Assembly (NCBI RefSeq): GCF_001721645.1
Contig: NZ_CP017141.1
Location: 2,170,001-2,234,000 of the forward strand
DNA length: 64,000 nucleotides
Direction of reading: 5' to 3'
Origin: Pedobacter steynii
Lineage (GTDB): Bacteria > Bacteroidota > Bacteroidia > Sphingobacteriales > Sphingobacteriaceae
This document shows positions 27,551 through 36,716 of this stretch, one piece after another (the first letter of the stretch is position 1; each line of letters opens with the position of its first letter). The notes under the pieces were generated by a model. The model saw only the letters and a list, made by a program, of their open reading frames with translations. It was not told the origin of the DNA and did no database searches. Position numbers and translations under genes: made by a program.

Positions 27551-27569
27551 ATTTGAAATCGTTCTAAAT
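27551..27569. promoter_or_regulatory. Fur-box-like palindrome D upstream of hemA
   Basis: ATTTGAAATCGTTCTAAAT differs from the site at 10584-10602 only at the two centre bases. It lies in the 175-bp gap between the divergent hydrolase and hemA genes and could control either one. Confidence 0.55.
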
Positions 27570-27614
27570 AGCTCTTAATTACTCCATAATGACAGTGAAA
27601 TAACGTTCGGTTGT

Positions 27615-27622
27615 TACTTTTG
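27615..27622 (+). promoter_or_regulatory. -7 element of the hem operon promoter
   Basis: TACTTTTG matches TAnnTTTG exactly, 31 bases before the TTG start of hemA. No TTTG is seen at the usual distance upstream, so the promoter may be weak or activator-dependent. Confidence 0.45.
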
Positions 27623-27653
27623 TTACGCTAAAAATAAACAGGGATACGACATT

Positions 27654-28880
27654 TTGGAATATTTAAAGATCATTGCTTTTACGCATAAACATATTGACCT
27701 AAAAGCATTGGGTAAATTGGTGATATGTGAGCAGACATTAGACGACAGGTTGAGAAACATTCAATCGGAGTTAGGTGTTAAAGAAATATTCTACATGGGG
27801 ACCTGCAACAGGGTCGAGTTTGTATTCACTTCCGATCATAAGCTAGACAAGCCATACATCACCCGTTTTCTTACGGTATTGAATATGGGATTACCCGAAG
27901 AGTATATGGATAAGTTTGTAGAGAACGTTTCTGTATATGAACAGGGAGAAGCTTTCAATCACCTGTTAAGAACTTCCTGCTCATTGGAGAGTCTGGTAGT
28001 GGGGGAGAAAGAGATTCTGGCTCAAGTCAGAAAGGCTTACGAAACTTGTCGCATTGCGGGATTCACGGCAGATTATATGCGGATGATCATGAACCGTGTG
28101 GTAAAGACGGCAAAAGAAGTATACACTCATACCAACATTTCCAAGAACCCAGTTTCCATTGTTTCTTTAGCTTATCGTAAGCTGCGCGACCTTAAAATGT
28201 GCGCCAATTCCAGACTCCTGATTATCGGTGCTGGTGAGACCAACAAAAACATTGCTCAGTATCTTAAAAAACATAAATACTCCAATTTCTCCATTTTCAA
28301 CAGATCATTAGAAAATGCAGAGGTGTTGGCCAAAGAATTAAACGGTACCGCATATCCGCTTACCGAACTGGAAAATTACAACCAGGGATTTGATGTCATT
28401 ATTACCTGTACAGGTGCTACTGAACCCATCATTACTAAAGAAATCTACACTAAACTTCTTAATGGAGAAACCGGTAAAAAGGTAATCGTTGATTTAGCGA
28501 TCCCTAATGACACTGCTGCTGAAGTGGTAGCAGAATTCCCCATTCATTTTATAGAAGTTGAATCTCTTAAAGAGATTGCCCGCAAAAATATTCAGGAACG
28601 TTATGATGAGCTGGTAAACGCCGAGCACATTATAGAAGAAAATATCAAGGACTTTGAATTGGTATTACGTCAACGCAAAATAGAGATTGCGATGAGTGCG
28701 GTTCCTCAGAAAATCAAGGAAATTAAGCATACTGCTATCAATGGTGTCTTTGCCGACGAGATCAACGGTCTTGATGAAAACTCAAGATTGGTATTGGAAA
28801 AAGTGATGAATTACATGGAAAAAAAATGCATCAGTGTTCCAATGGTTATGGCAAAGGAGATATTGGTAAAGAATAGCTAA
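27654..28880 (+). CDS. hemA: Glutamyl-tRNA reductase
   Basis: 408 residues from a TTG start; no upstream ATG is available and the reading frame begins with the expected first strand (EYLKIIAFTHKHID). HemA reduces glutamyl-tRNA to glutamate-1-semialdehyde, the first committed step of C5 heme synthesis. The catalytic Cys51 is in GTCNRVEF, and the NADPH-binding domain shows IIGAGETNKNIAQYL. A C-terminal helical dimerisation region follows. Next in the operon is hemCD 24 bp downstream. The heme-uptake-like operator upstream suggests iron-linked control. Confidence 0.93.
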   Translation: MEYLKIIAFTHKHIDLKALGKLVICEQTLDDRLRNIQSELGVKEIFYMGTCNRVEFVFTSDHKLDKPYITRFLTVLNMGLPEEYMDKFVENVSVYEQGEAFNHLLRTSCSLESLVVGEKEILAQVRKAYETCRIAGFTADYMRMIMNRVVKTAKEVYTHTNISKNPVSIVSLAYRKLRDLKMCANSRLLIIGAGETNKNIAQYLKKHKYSNFSIFNRSLENAEVLAKELNGTAYPLTELENYNQGFDVIITCTGATEPIITKEIYTKLLNGETGKKVIVDLAIPNDTAAEVVAEFPIHFIEVESLKEIARKNIQERYDELVNAEHIIEENIKDFELVLRQRKIEIAMSAVPQKIKEIKHTAINGVFADEINGLDENSRLVLEKVMNYMEKKCISVPMVMAKEILVKNS

Positions 28881-28904
28881 ATTTGCGGAAAAATTAGCAT
28901 TAAC

Positions 28905-30488
28905 GTGAAAAGACTTATTATCGGTACAAGAGGCAGCGACCTGGCTTTATGGCAAGCCAACTTCATTAAGGACAAACTTGCAGAGATTGGTGCTGAAGCC
29001 GAATTGAAGATCATCAAGACTCAGGGAGATAAGATTTTAAACCTTCGGCTGGACAAGCTGGAAGGAAAAGGATTCTTTACCAAAGAGCTTGAAGAGGAAC
29101 TTTTAGGTGGTACCATCGATATAGCCGTACATTCTCATAAAGATTTGCCTACTACACACCCTGCAGGACTAACCATTGCAGCAGTAACAGAACGTGAAGA
29201 TCCTTCCGAGTTGTTGCTGATCTTGAAAGACTGTGTAGACATCAAGCAAAAACTTTCCCTGAAAACGGGAGCTATGGTGGGCACATCCTCTAACAGACGT
29301 AAAGCACAAATGCTTTCTCTGCGCTCAGACCTGAACATCGAAGATTTAAGGGGTAATGTACCTACCAGAATTCAGAAACTTAGAGACGAAAATTATGATG
29401 CGATTTTATTGGCTAAAGCTGGTGTAAACCGTCTGAATATCGATTTGTCGGAGTTTCATGTTGAGGTGGTGGATACTACAGAACTGGTTCCTGCTCCTGC
29501 ACAAGGTGCTTTGGCAATTCAGATCAGGGAAAACGATAAAGAGTTATCCGATTTGTTGCAACAGTTAAACCATCAGGAAACGATTGAAGCAATTGGCGTG
29601 GAACGGAAGGTGTTAAACCTGTTTGAAGGCGGTTGTCATATGCCTTTAGGCTGTTACTGCAAAAAAGAAGACGGACAATATGAAATCTGGACTTCCAAAG
29701 CAGAAACTGATGAGCATTTCCCTGACCGTTTTTTCTGTCGCGTAGACAGTCTGGAAGGTGTTGCAGAACAAATTGTAGCTAAGTTTAATCCGGAAAGAAA
29801 ACTACCTTCCAAGGTATTTATCTCCAGAGAAATTGGCGAACACAGTTATTTTAGAAAAGCATTAGAAAAACATAAGATAGAAATTGAAGGCAGATCGCTG
29901 ATCCGTACGTTCCCGATTGTGAATGTATTGGATCCTTTTTACCTGAAACATATTGACTGGATTTTCTTTAGCAGCCGCAACAGCGTTGAATACTTCTTTA
30001 ACCTGAAGCCTTTATTGTCCAAACACATGAAGTTTGGCGTAGCGGGAAGGGGTTCTGAAGATTCTTTAAGAAAAGCAGGGCACCTGGCGGATTATGTTGG
30101 AGAAGGTGGTGACATTGATGAGGTAGCTGAGGCATTTGCAGAGCTGGTAGCCGGAAAAACAGTTTTGTTTCCAAGGGCACAAGATTCTTTATTAAGCATC
30201 CAGAAAGCATTAAAGGAAGACACCAAGGTGGTTGATCTCCCTATTTATGAGACGGTTATTGAAGAAGATGTAGATCAGACTTATGCAGATGTATTGATCT
30301 TCACCAGCCCTTCCAATGTTGACGCTTATTTTGTAGAAAACTTATTAGAGCCTGAACAGCAGGTTATTGCTATCGGAAATTCAACAGGAAAGAAATTTGA
30401 CGAGATGGGTGTAAAATACATCCAGCCTTATTCTCCTGATGAGATCGGATTGGCGGAAGCTGTTTTCGGAATAGATATAAAACAATAA
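28905..30488 (+). CDS. hemC-hemD: Porphobilinogen deaminase fused to uroporphyrinogen-III synthase
   Basis: 527 residues from a GTG start. Residues 1-300 are HemC: the opening IGTRGSDLALWQANFIKDKL, the Arg-rich AMVGTSSNRRKAQ segment and Cys244 in EGGCHMPLGC, which carries the dipyrromethane cofactor. Residues about 305-527 are HemD, seen in VFISREIGE, IFFSSRNSVEYFF and VLIFTSPSNVDAYF. The fusion would pass the unstable hydroxymethylbilane directly to the cyclising domain. Such fusions are known in some Bacteroidetes. Only 11 bases separate it from hemB. Confidence 0.9.
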   Translation: MKRLIIGTRGSDLALWQANFIKDKLAEIGAEAELKIIKTQGDKILNLRLDKLEGKGFFTKELEEELLGGTIDIAVHSHKDLPTTHPAGLTIAAVTEREDPSELLLILKDCVDIKQKLSLKTGAMVGTSSNRRKAQMLSLRSDLNIEDLRGNVPTRIQKLRDENYDAILLAKAGVNRLNIDLSEFHVEVVDTTELVPAPAQGALAIQIRENDKELSDLLQQLNHQETIEAIGVERKVLNLFEGGCHMPLGCYCKKEDGQYEIWTSKAETDEHFPDRFFCRVDSLEGVAEQIVAKFNPERKLPSKVFISREIGEHSYFRKALEKHKIEIEGRSLIRTFPIVNVLDPFYLKHIDWIFFSSRNSVEYFFNLKPLLSKHMKFGVAGRGSEDSLRKAGHLADYVGEGGDIDEVAEAFAELVAGKTVLFPRAQDSLLSIQKALKEDTKVVDLPIYETVIEEDVDQTYADVLIFTSPSNVDAYFVENLLEPEQQVIAIGNSTGKKFDEMGVKYIQPYSPDEIGLAEAVFGIDIKQ

Positions 30489-30499
30489 AATAAATAGAT

Positions 30500-31468
30500 A
30501 TGGTGCACCGTCCGCGTAGATTGAGAAAAAATCCTGTAGTGAGGGAAATGGTAGCTGAAACGAGGTTATCTAAAGATATGTTCATTTATCCGTACTTCAT
30601 TGTACCGGGGAAAAATGTAATTCATCCTTTAGATGCAATGCCGGGTATCAGTCATTTTTCTGAGGATACTTTATTGAGCGATGTGGAGAAAGGATTGAAG
30701 CTTGGTGTAAACAAGATCATGCTTTTTGGTGTTGGAGACGAGAAATCTGAGGATGCATCCTCTGCTTATCAAGACCATTCTTTGGTTCCTTCGGCAGTTC
30801 GTCTGTTAAAGAAGAACTTCGGAGAAGACCTTTATATTGTAACTGATGTTTGTGTGTGTTCTTATACCACTCATGGACATTGTGGAATTTTAAAAGACGA
30901 TTACGTTCAGAATGACCCTACTGTAGAGGTGATTGCCAAAATGGGGCTGACACATGCTCAGGCAGGTGCGGATATGCTGGCTCCATCAGATATGATGGAT
31001 GGGCGGATTGCAGCAATGAGACAATTACTGGATGGACAAGGTTTTGTCAATACAGCGATCATGTCGCATGCTACAAAATTTGCTTCTGCTTATTACGGGC
31101 CTTTCCGTGAGGCGGCTGATTGTGCTCCAAGTAAGGGCGACAGGAAAGCTTACCAGATGGATTTCAGAAATGGAAATGAAGCTTTAAGGGAAGCATTGCT
31201 GGATGAGAGCGAAGGAGCAGATGTGTTAATGGTAAAACCGGCTCTGGCTTACCTGGATATCATGCACAACCTGAAACAACATACTGATTTGCCGATTGCA
31301 TGTTATAATGTTTCCGGCGAGTACTCAATGGTTAAAGCTGCTGCAGAAAAAGGATGGATTGATGAGCAAAAAGTGGTAATGGAAACCATGCATGCCTTTG
31401 CGCGTGCCGGGGCGAGCATTATTACGACTTATCACATCAGGGATATGGTTGAAAAGAATTGGTTGTAA
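30500..31468 (+). CDS. hemB: Porphobilinogen synthase (ALA dehydratase)
   Basis: 322 residues. Two 5-aminolevulinate molecules are condensed to porphobilinogen. The zinc-binding cysteines lie in VTDVCVCSYTTHGHCGIL, so this is the zinc type. The two catalytic lysines are in MSHATKFASAYYGPF and VLMVKPALAYLDI, and AGADMLAPSDMMDGRI is also diagnostic. It ends 13 bp before hemL and is clearly part of the hem operon. Confidence 0.95.
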   Translation: MVHRPRRLRKNPVVREMVAETRLSKDMFIYPYFIVPGKNVIHPLDAMPGISHFSEDTLLSDVEKGLKLGVNKIMLFGVGDEKSEDASSAYQDHSLVPSAVRLLKKNFGEDLYIVTDVCVCSYTTHGHCGILKDDYVQNDPTVEVIAKMGLTHAQAGADMLAPSDMMDGRIAAMRQLLDGQGFVNTAIMSHATKFASAYYGPFREAADCAPSKGDRKAYQMDFRNGNEALREALLDESEGADVLMVKPALAYLDIMHNLKQHTDLPIACYNVSGEYSMVKAAAEKGWIDEQKVVMETMHAFARAGASIITTYHIRDMVEKNWL

Positions 31469-31481
31469 GGAAATAAAAAAT

Positions 31482-32855
31482 ATGTTAGAATCTTTAAAAA
31501 AAATGTTTTCAGGAAATGAAGGCGATATGCCGGTAAATACGGGCAGTAAACCTGATATTTCAAGGGAAAAGTCGGCAGAACTGTATGAAAAAGCTAAAAA
31601 CTATTTTCCGGGAGGAGTAAACTCTCCGGTAAGGGCTTTTAAATCAGTATATGGCACTCCTTTGTTTATTCAAAAGGGAGATGGCTGTTTTGTATGGGAT
31701 GCCGATGGAAATCAATTTATAGATTTTTGCGGTAGCTGGGGTCCGTTAATCCTGGGTCATAACCATCCGAAGGTTAGGGACAAGGTGACAGAAGTAATGC
31801 AGAATGGGATGAGCTTTGGCGCACCTACAGCTTTAGAAAATGAGCTGGCAGAACTGATCATCAAAAACAACAGATTTGTAGAGAAAATCCGTTTCACCAG
31901 TTCGGGAACTGAAGCAGTAATGTCTGCGATCAGGCTGGCACGTGGATATACGGGAAAAGATAAGATCATCAAATTTGAAGGTTGCTACCACGGACATACC
32001 GATTCTCTATTAGTAAAGGCTGGTTCGGGCCTGGTTACTTTTGGAGAAACTTCTTCCGCAGGTGTTCCTAAATCATTTGCTCAGGAAACTATTGTGATCC
32101 CTTTGAATGATAAAGAAGCACTTAAAACAGCTTTTGAGCAGTTCAAGGATCAGGTAGCAGCAGTAATTATTGAAGGCATTCCGGCAAACAACGGATTGTT
32201 GATGCAGGATGTAGAATACATCAAGTATTTAGAGAATATCTGTAAAGAAAACAAAGCCTTATTAATTTTTGATGAGGTAATTACCGGATTCAGATTAGGT
32301 TTCGAAGGTGCTGCGGCACATTATGGGGTCAAACCTGATATCGTAACTTATGGTAAGATCATTGGTGGTGGATTACCAGTTGGAATGTACGGTGCTTCTG
32401 CAGAAATCATGAGTCATATTTCTCCTGATGGAGGCGTTTATCAGGCAGGAACATTGTCGGGTAATCCGGTAGCCATGGCGGCGGGTATTGCTCAGTTAAC
32501 AGAGCTGTTGCGTTCAGGTTTCTATAAAGAATTGAACAATAAAGCTTCTGAGTTTGCAGAAAGCATTCAGCGTTTTGCTACGGCAAGGAATTATAAATTA
32601 AAAGTATTCCATATCGGTTCTATCTTCTGGCTGGCATTTACAGATAAAGACAAAATCCAGTCGGCGGATGATATTGATCCTGCAAGCATGGAGAAATTTA
32701 AAGTATTGCACAGAGAATTGCTGAACAGAGGAATCTATATCGGTCCTTCAGGATATGAAGTAGGTTTTGTTTCTGCAGCACATACCAAGATAGAACTGGA
32801 GAAAGCGAAGAGAGCGATCCTGGATAGTCTTGATGTGGTTTTCAGGAATAAGTAA
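31482..32855 (+). CDS. hemL: Glutamate-1-semialdehyde 2,1-aminomutase
   Basis: 457 residues from the ATG at 31482; the open frame extends upstream into hemB but no sensible start lies there. HemL converts glutamate-1-semialdehyde to 5-aminolevulinate with PLP. Signature parts: YFPGGVNSPVRAFKSV, the substrate-gating GTEAVMSAIRLARG, FDEVITGFRLG for the PLP ring, and the Schiff-base Lys in YGKIIGGGLPVGMYG. The N-terminal 25-30 residues are an unusual extension before the conserved start; ATG codons at 31503 and 31527 are alternatives. Confidence 0.92.
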   Translation: MLESLKKMFSGNEGDMPVNTGSKPDISREKSAELYEKAKNYFPGGVNSPVRAFKSVYGTPLFIQKGDGCFVWDADGNQFIDFCGSWGPLILGHNHPKVRDKVTEVMQNGMSFGAPTALENELAELIIKNNRFVEKIRFTSSGTEAVMSAIRLARGYTGKDKIIKFEGCYHGHTDSLLVKAGSGLVTFGETSSAGVPKSFAQETIVIPLNDKEALKTAFEQFKDQVAAVIIEGIPANNGLLMQDVEYIKYLENICKENKALLIFDEVITGFRLGFEGAAAHYGVKPDIVTYGKIIGGGLPVGMYGASAEIMSHISPDGGVYQAGTLSGNPVAMAAGIAQLTELLRSGFYKELNNKASEFAESIQRFATARNYKLKVFHIGSIFWLAFTDKDKIQSADDIDPASMEKFKVLHRELLNRGIYIGPSGYEVGFVSAAHTKIELEKAKRAILDSLDVVFRNK

Positions 32856-32893
32856 ATTAAAAAGTATATTTATAGTATATAAAGCCAGTCACC

Positions 32894-33760
32894 TTGAAGA
32901 AATCAATCGTTATATTTTATTTCATGCTGCTGTACTCTTTGGTACAGCTGATCTCCTGGGGAACGCTTGTTGTAAAGCTGGAACCTTCAAGGATGGCGAT
33001 GGTAATGGGAGAGGGTTCTGTATTTCTTTTCCTATTGTGCGTGGGTGCCTATTTTTTGCATCAGTCGATCAAAAAGGAAGAGCGCTTAAGAGAACAACAG
33101 CAGAACTTTCTGCTTTCTGTTACCCATGAATTGAAATCGCCGCTGGCTGCTATTAAATTATCGATACAAACCATTATCAAGCGCGACCTGGATAAAGCCA
33201 GACAAACTTCTCTACTCAACAATTCCCTAAAGGATATTGAGCGACTGGATGATTTGGTGGAAAACATGTTGCTGGCTACAAAAATTGAAAATGGTTCTTA
33301 TTCCTTCCCTAAGGAAGAGTTTGATTTTTCAGAAATGGTCACTAAGATTACAGACCGTTTGCAAATCCACTCCTGTGGTTGTGAGCAGGTAATTACTTTA
33401 TCAGTAAAGCCTGGGGTAAAAGTAATTGGGGATCAGTTTTCTCTTTCTTCAGTAGTGACCAATCTGGTCGAAAATGCTGTCAAATATTCAGGTCCATGTG
33501 CACATGTAGATGTCGAATTGGCGGAAAAAGGCGGGCATCCTTTTTTAAGGGTTTCAGATAGAGGTCCAGGTATTCCTGATGCAGAAAAAATGTTGATTTT
33601 TGATAAATTTTATCGCGTCGGTAATGAGAATGTAAGAAAATCAAAAGGCACCGGATTGGGCCTGTTTATTGTTAAGGAAGTATTACAAATGCACGACGCT
33701 GATATTAGCGTTAGAGATAACGTACCGCAAGGTGCTATTTTTGAAATCACATTTAGTTGA
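32894..33760 (+). CDS. Sensor histidine kinase embedded in the hem operon
   Basis: 288 residues from a TTG start. Two membrane helices (about 4-27 and 38-58) enclose only about ten periplasmic residues, so it probably senses a membrane-internal or intracellular signal. HisKA box with phospho-acceptor His78 (VTHELKSPLAAIK), N box VTNLVENAVKYS, G1 SDRGPGIPD and G2 GTGLGLFIVKEV are complete. No PAS or HAMP domain is visible. It lies 38 bp after hemL and five bases before the regulator. Location suggests a link to heme or redox state; the ligand is unknown. Confidence 0.88.
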   Translation: MKKSIVIFYFMLLYSLVQLISWGTLVVKLEPSRMAMVMGEGSVFLFLLCVGAYFLHQSIKKEERLREQQQNFLLSVTHELKSPLAAIKLSIQTIIKRDLDKARQTSLLNNSLKDIERLDDLVENMLLATKIENGSYSFPKEEFDFSEMVTKITDRLQIHSCGCEQVITLSVKPGVKVIGDQFSLSSVVTNLVENAVKYSGPCAHVDVELAEKGGHPFLRVSDRGPGIPDAEKMLIFDKFYRVGNENVRKSKGTGLGLFIVKEVLQMHDADISVRDNVPQGAIFEITFS

Positions 33761-33765
33761 TCATT

Positions 33766-34470
33766 ATGCAACAGAAATTAAGAATACTACTGGTCGAAGA
33801 TGAAGACCACTTATTAGATGCCATAAAATTAAATCTTGAACTTGAAGGATATAAAGTTCATGCCGTAAAAGACGGAAAAACCGCTTTAAAAGTTTTTAAA
33901 GAAGAACGTTTCAACCTGATCATTCTGGACGTTATGCTTCCTGAGATGGATGGGTTCCAGGTTTGTGAAACCATCAGATTGGAGAACACGGAAGTTCCTA
34001 TTCTTTTCTTGACTGCCAAAAACACCAGTGAAGACCGTGTAATGGGCTTGAAAAAAGGAGCTGATGATTATCTGGTAAAACCGTTTAACCTGGAAGAACT
34101 GATCTTAAGGGTTGGTATCCTGGTAAAACGCAGCATGAAAGCAGATGACCTGAAAGAAATTAACTCTTATAAAATCGGAGATAAAACCATCTATTTCAAC
34201 TCATTTGAATTGAAACAGGACGACGGAGTAATTGTTCCTTTAACTAAGAAAGAGACCATGTTATTGAAGTTGCTGATCGAACGTAAGAACGAAGCAGTAT
34301 CACGTGAACAGATTCTGGAAACGGTATGGAACTATGATGTATACCCATCTACCCGTACTATTGATAACTTTATCCTGACTTTCCGTAAGTATTTCGAACC
34401 AGATCAGAAAAACCCGGTTTATTTCCATTCGATCAGAGGTGTAGGTTATAAATTCACGGATATTCATTAA
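33766..34470 (+). CDS. OmpR-family response regulator
   Basis: 234 residues. The receiver domain (1-120) has the acidic pocket EDED at 11-14, the phospho-acceptor Asp55 in LIILDVMLPEMDGF, Thr in FLTAKN and Lys in YLVKPFN. The winged-helix DNA-binding domain (about 135-233) shows LTKKETMLLKLL and TRTIDNFILTFRKYF. It begins five bases after the kinase stop and its stop overlaps the next ATG by one base. An in-frame TTG at 33757 overlaps the kinase and was not chosen. Confidence 0.92.
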   Translation: MQQKLRILLVEDEDHLLDAIKLNLELEGYKVHAVKDGKTALKVFKEERFNLIILDVMLPEMDGFQVCETIRLENTEVPILFLTAKNTSEDRVMGLKKGADDYLVKPFNLEELILRVGILVKRSMKADDLKEINSYKIGDKTIYFNSFELKQDDGVIVPLTKKETMLLKLLIERKNEAVSREQILETVWNYDVYPSTRTIDNFILTFRKYFEPDQKNPVYFHSIRGVGYKFTDIH

Positions 34471-34985
34471 TGTATAACGCAAAAGGCAGGTGTGCCCTGA
34501 TGGCACTCTTCGTGATTGCAGCAGGAGTATGCCTTTTTTACGATCAGATTCAACTGGCTGTTATGGCCGGTTTTTTCTTTGCCTTCGTGATCTGGAGCCA
34601 TTTCAAGCACAGTTCCATTTTGCTGGCTTCCAAACATTTCAAAAACGGAGATTACGAAAAGACAGAAAAAATATTGGCAGAAGTACCTAATCCCGACCGG
34701 TTAGCCCGGAACAGGAGGGGGTACTATGAATTTATGCGCGCCAATATCGCTTTGAAAAGAGAAGATTATGATGTTGCAGAACATCATTTTCAAATTGCCA
34801 GCCGCTTTCCTCTTGGAGGAAAGAACGATAAGGCTTTTGTATTGATTCATCTGGCAAATCTAGCGCTACGGAAAAAGGATGCAGTCAGGACAAAAGCTTA
34901 TATTGAAAAGGCCAAAGAGCTGGCCGTAACCCCAAAGGCACAAGAGATAATTAATAAAATAGAGCAAGAAGCAAATCGCTTATAA
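34470..34985 (+). CDS. Small membrane protein with TPR-like repeat region
   Basis: 171 residues. Two hydrophobic segments near the N terminus (about 8-23 and 24-42) are followed by a helical region with TPR-like pairs: SKHFKNGDYEKTEKILAEVP, then MRANIALKREDYDVAEHHFQ and LANLALRKKDAVRTKAYIEK. Its ATG overlaps the regulator stop (TAATG), so translation is probably coupled. I do not recognise a named family. It could be an accessory of the kinase-regulator pair or a scaffold for membrane-bound heme enzymes; both ideas are inference from position. Confidence 0.7.
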   Translation: MYNAKGRCALMALFVIAAGVCLFYDQIQLAVMAGFFFAFVIWSHFKHSSILLASKHFKNGDYEKTEKILAEVPNPDRLARNRRGYYEFMRANIALKREDYDVAEHHFQIASRFPLGGKNDKAFVLIHLANLALRKKDAVRTKAYIEKAKELAVTPKAQEIINKIEQEANRL

Positions 34986-35000
34986 ACAAACAAATTACAC

Positions 35001-36023
35001 ATGAATACGTTATTTTTAGATGCCGCATTTTCAAAGCAGACAGAACGTCCACCGGTATGGATGATGCGCCAGGCAGGTCGTTTTATGCCTGAGTACTGGG
35101 AAATCAAAAACAAATACTCTTTCCTGGAGATGTGCAAAACGCCTGAAATTGCTGCTGATGTAACGATGTTACCTGTTGATTTGTTGGGCATTGATGCAGC
35201 TATCCTTTTCTGTGATATATTAGTCACCGGTGAGGCAATGGGCGGAGACCTGAGTTTTACTCAGGGAGTAGGTCCTAAATTTGCAAACCCGGTACGTACC
35301 GCTCAGGATATTGATAACCTGAACGTAGATGTACTGGATAAGCTGGAATATGTAGCTGATGCGATTAAAGTAATTCAGCAACGTTTAAATGGCAGCATTC
35401 CTTTGATCGGTTTTGCTGGTGCTCCGTTTACCGTAATGAGCTATCTGGTAGAAGGTGGATCATCTAAAGATTTTAAGCTGACGAAACTGCTGATGCACAA
35501 TCATCCGGAACTGGCACATCGCTTATTGGCGAAGATTGCTAAAGTTACTGCAGACTATTTGAATCTTCAGATTGCAGCAGGCGTAAATGCCATCCAGATC
35601 TTTGATAGCTGGGCACTGGCTTTATCATGGAACGATTACCAGGAGTTTTCTCACCGTTATATCCAGGAAATCATTGCTAATCTGAACAGAAAAGACATTC
35701 CTGTTATTTCCTTCTGTAAAGGAAGCTCTGTATTTGCCCCAATCATGGCACAGGCAAAACCTGATGTAGTTTCTATAGACTGGAATGCAGATTTGTTGAA
35801 CATTAAACAAAGCCTGCCTGCAGGTATTGCAGTTCAGGGTAATCTGGATCCACATATTTTATATGCAGATAAACCAGTGATCAAAAAGCACATCCTCCAG
35901 TTATTTGAGCGTATGCGTGGTGAAAACGGATTTATCTTTAACCTTGGTCATGGTATTATGCCTGACATTCCATTTGATAACGTAAAATACGCGATCGAAG
36001 TAGTTAAAGAATTTAGATACTAA
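35001..36023 (+). CDS. hemE: Uroporphyrinogen decarboxylase
   Basis: 340 residues. HemE removes four carboxyl groups from uroporphyrinogen III to give coproporphyrinogen III. The diagnostic N-terminal motif RPPVWMMRQAGRFMPEY is present, as are LFCDILV, GFAGAPFTVMSYLVEGG and the C-terminal FNLGHGIMPDIP. It follows the TPR-like gene by 15 bases, so the kinase-regulator-TPR trio is enclosed by hem genes on both sides. A terminator follows. Confidence 0.95.
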   Translation: MNTLFLDAAFSKQTERPPVWMMRQAGRFMPEYWEIKNKYSFLEMCKTPEIAADVTMLPVDLLGIDAAILFCDILVTGEAMGGDLSFTQGVGPKFANPVRTAQDIDNLNVDVLDKLEYVADAIKVIQQRLNGSIPLIGFAGAPFTVMSYLVEGGSSKDFKLTKLLMHNHPELAHRLLAKIAKVTADYLNLQIAAGVNAIQIFDSWALALSWNDYQEFSHRYIQEIIANLNRKDIPVISFCKGSSVFAPIMAQAKPDVVSIDWNADLLNIKQSLPAGIAVQGNLDPHILYADKPVIKKHILQLFERMRGENGFIFNLGHGIMPDIPFDNVKYAIEVVKEFRY

Positions 36024-36035
36024 AATATAAATGAA

Positions 36036-36065
36036 GGGGCTACTTTTGTAAGGTAGCCTCTTTTT
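36036..36065 (+). terminator. Intrinsic terminator after hemE
   Basis: GGCTAC pairs with GTAGCC across a loop of about nine bases, extended by G-rich/CTC flanks, and is followed by TTTTT. The hemJ gene begins only 25 bases later, so hemJ depends on readthrough or its own promoter. Confidence 0.7.
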
Positions 36066-36089
36066 AAGTTAAAATAAATACAAGCATCA

Positions 36090-36635
36090 ATGGAATACTA
36101 TCGTTACATACTCTCTGTTCATATCATCTTTATGGTAAGCTGGATGGCGGGCTTGTTTTATAGTGTTCGTTTGTTCATCTACCATGTCGAAGCAGAAGAT
36201 AAGCCCGAAATAGAGCGGAATATCCTTCAAAGAGAATACGAGCGCATCGAAGCTAAGCTCTGGCATATCATTACCACTCCGGCGATGGTGCTTACCGTCG
36301 TTGCGGGAGTAAGTATGGTTTGTCTGAGTCCTGTGCTGTTGCAGACTTCCTGGTTTCACGTAAAATTGGGTTTTGTTGCATTGTTACTGATTTATCATTT
36401 CATTTGCCAGAACATCATGTATCAGCTGAAGCTGGGCAAATGCAAAACCAGCTCTTTTAAGCTCCGTTTATGGAACGAGGTCGCCACCATCCTCCTGGTG
36501 GCTATTGTCTTTACAGTTGTCCTAAAAAACGCCATAGATTGGATTTATGGTCTTGTAGGCCTGATTATATTTGCTATGGTCATTATGCTTGCTGTAAAAT
36601 GGTACAAACACTACAGGAAAAAGCACGACTGCTAA
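36090..36635 (+). CDS. hemJ: Protoporphyrinogen IX oxidase, HemJ type
   Basis: 181 residues with about four to five membrane helices. The HemJ family (formerly UPF0093) has an essential N-terminal His and a Lys in the third helix; here His11 in ILSVHIIFMVSWMAGLF and Lys92 in WFHVKLGFVALLL fit. It would turn protoporphyrinogen into protoporphyrin, the penultimate heme step. Position after hemE supports this. Ferrochelatase and the coproporphyrinogen oxidase are not in the window. Confidence 0.88.
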   Translation: MEYYRYILSVHIIFMVSWMAGLFYSVRLFIYHVEAEDKPEIERNILQREYERIEAKLWHIITTPAMVLTVVAGVSMVCLSPVLLQTSWFHVKLGFVALLLIYHFICQNIMYQLKLGKCKTSSFKLRLWNEVATILLVAIVFTVVLKNAIDWIYGLVGLIIFAMVIMLAVKWYKHYRKKHDC

Positions 36636-36716
36636 TCTTCCTTTTTTTTCATTATTTTTTCTTTTGCATGCAACCTTTTCGTTGTGATGTACATCTTCTA
36701 TTATACCAAACAAGCA

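Noticed and set aside
31392..31481. Upstream extension of hemL into hemB
   Set aside because: The extra 30 residues are out-of-frame hemB coding sequence.
33757..33765. TTG start for the OmpR-type regulator
   Set aside because: Overlaps the kinase stop; the ATG at 33766 starts directly at the receiver domain.
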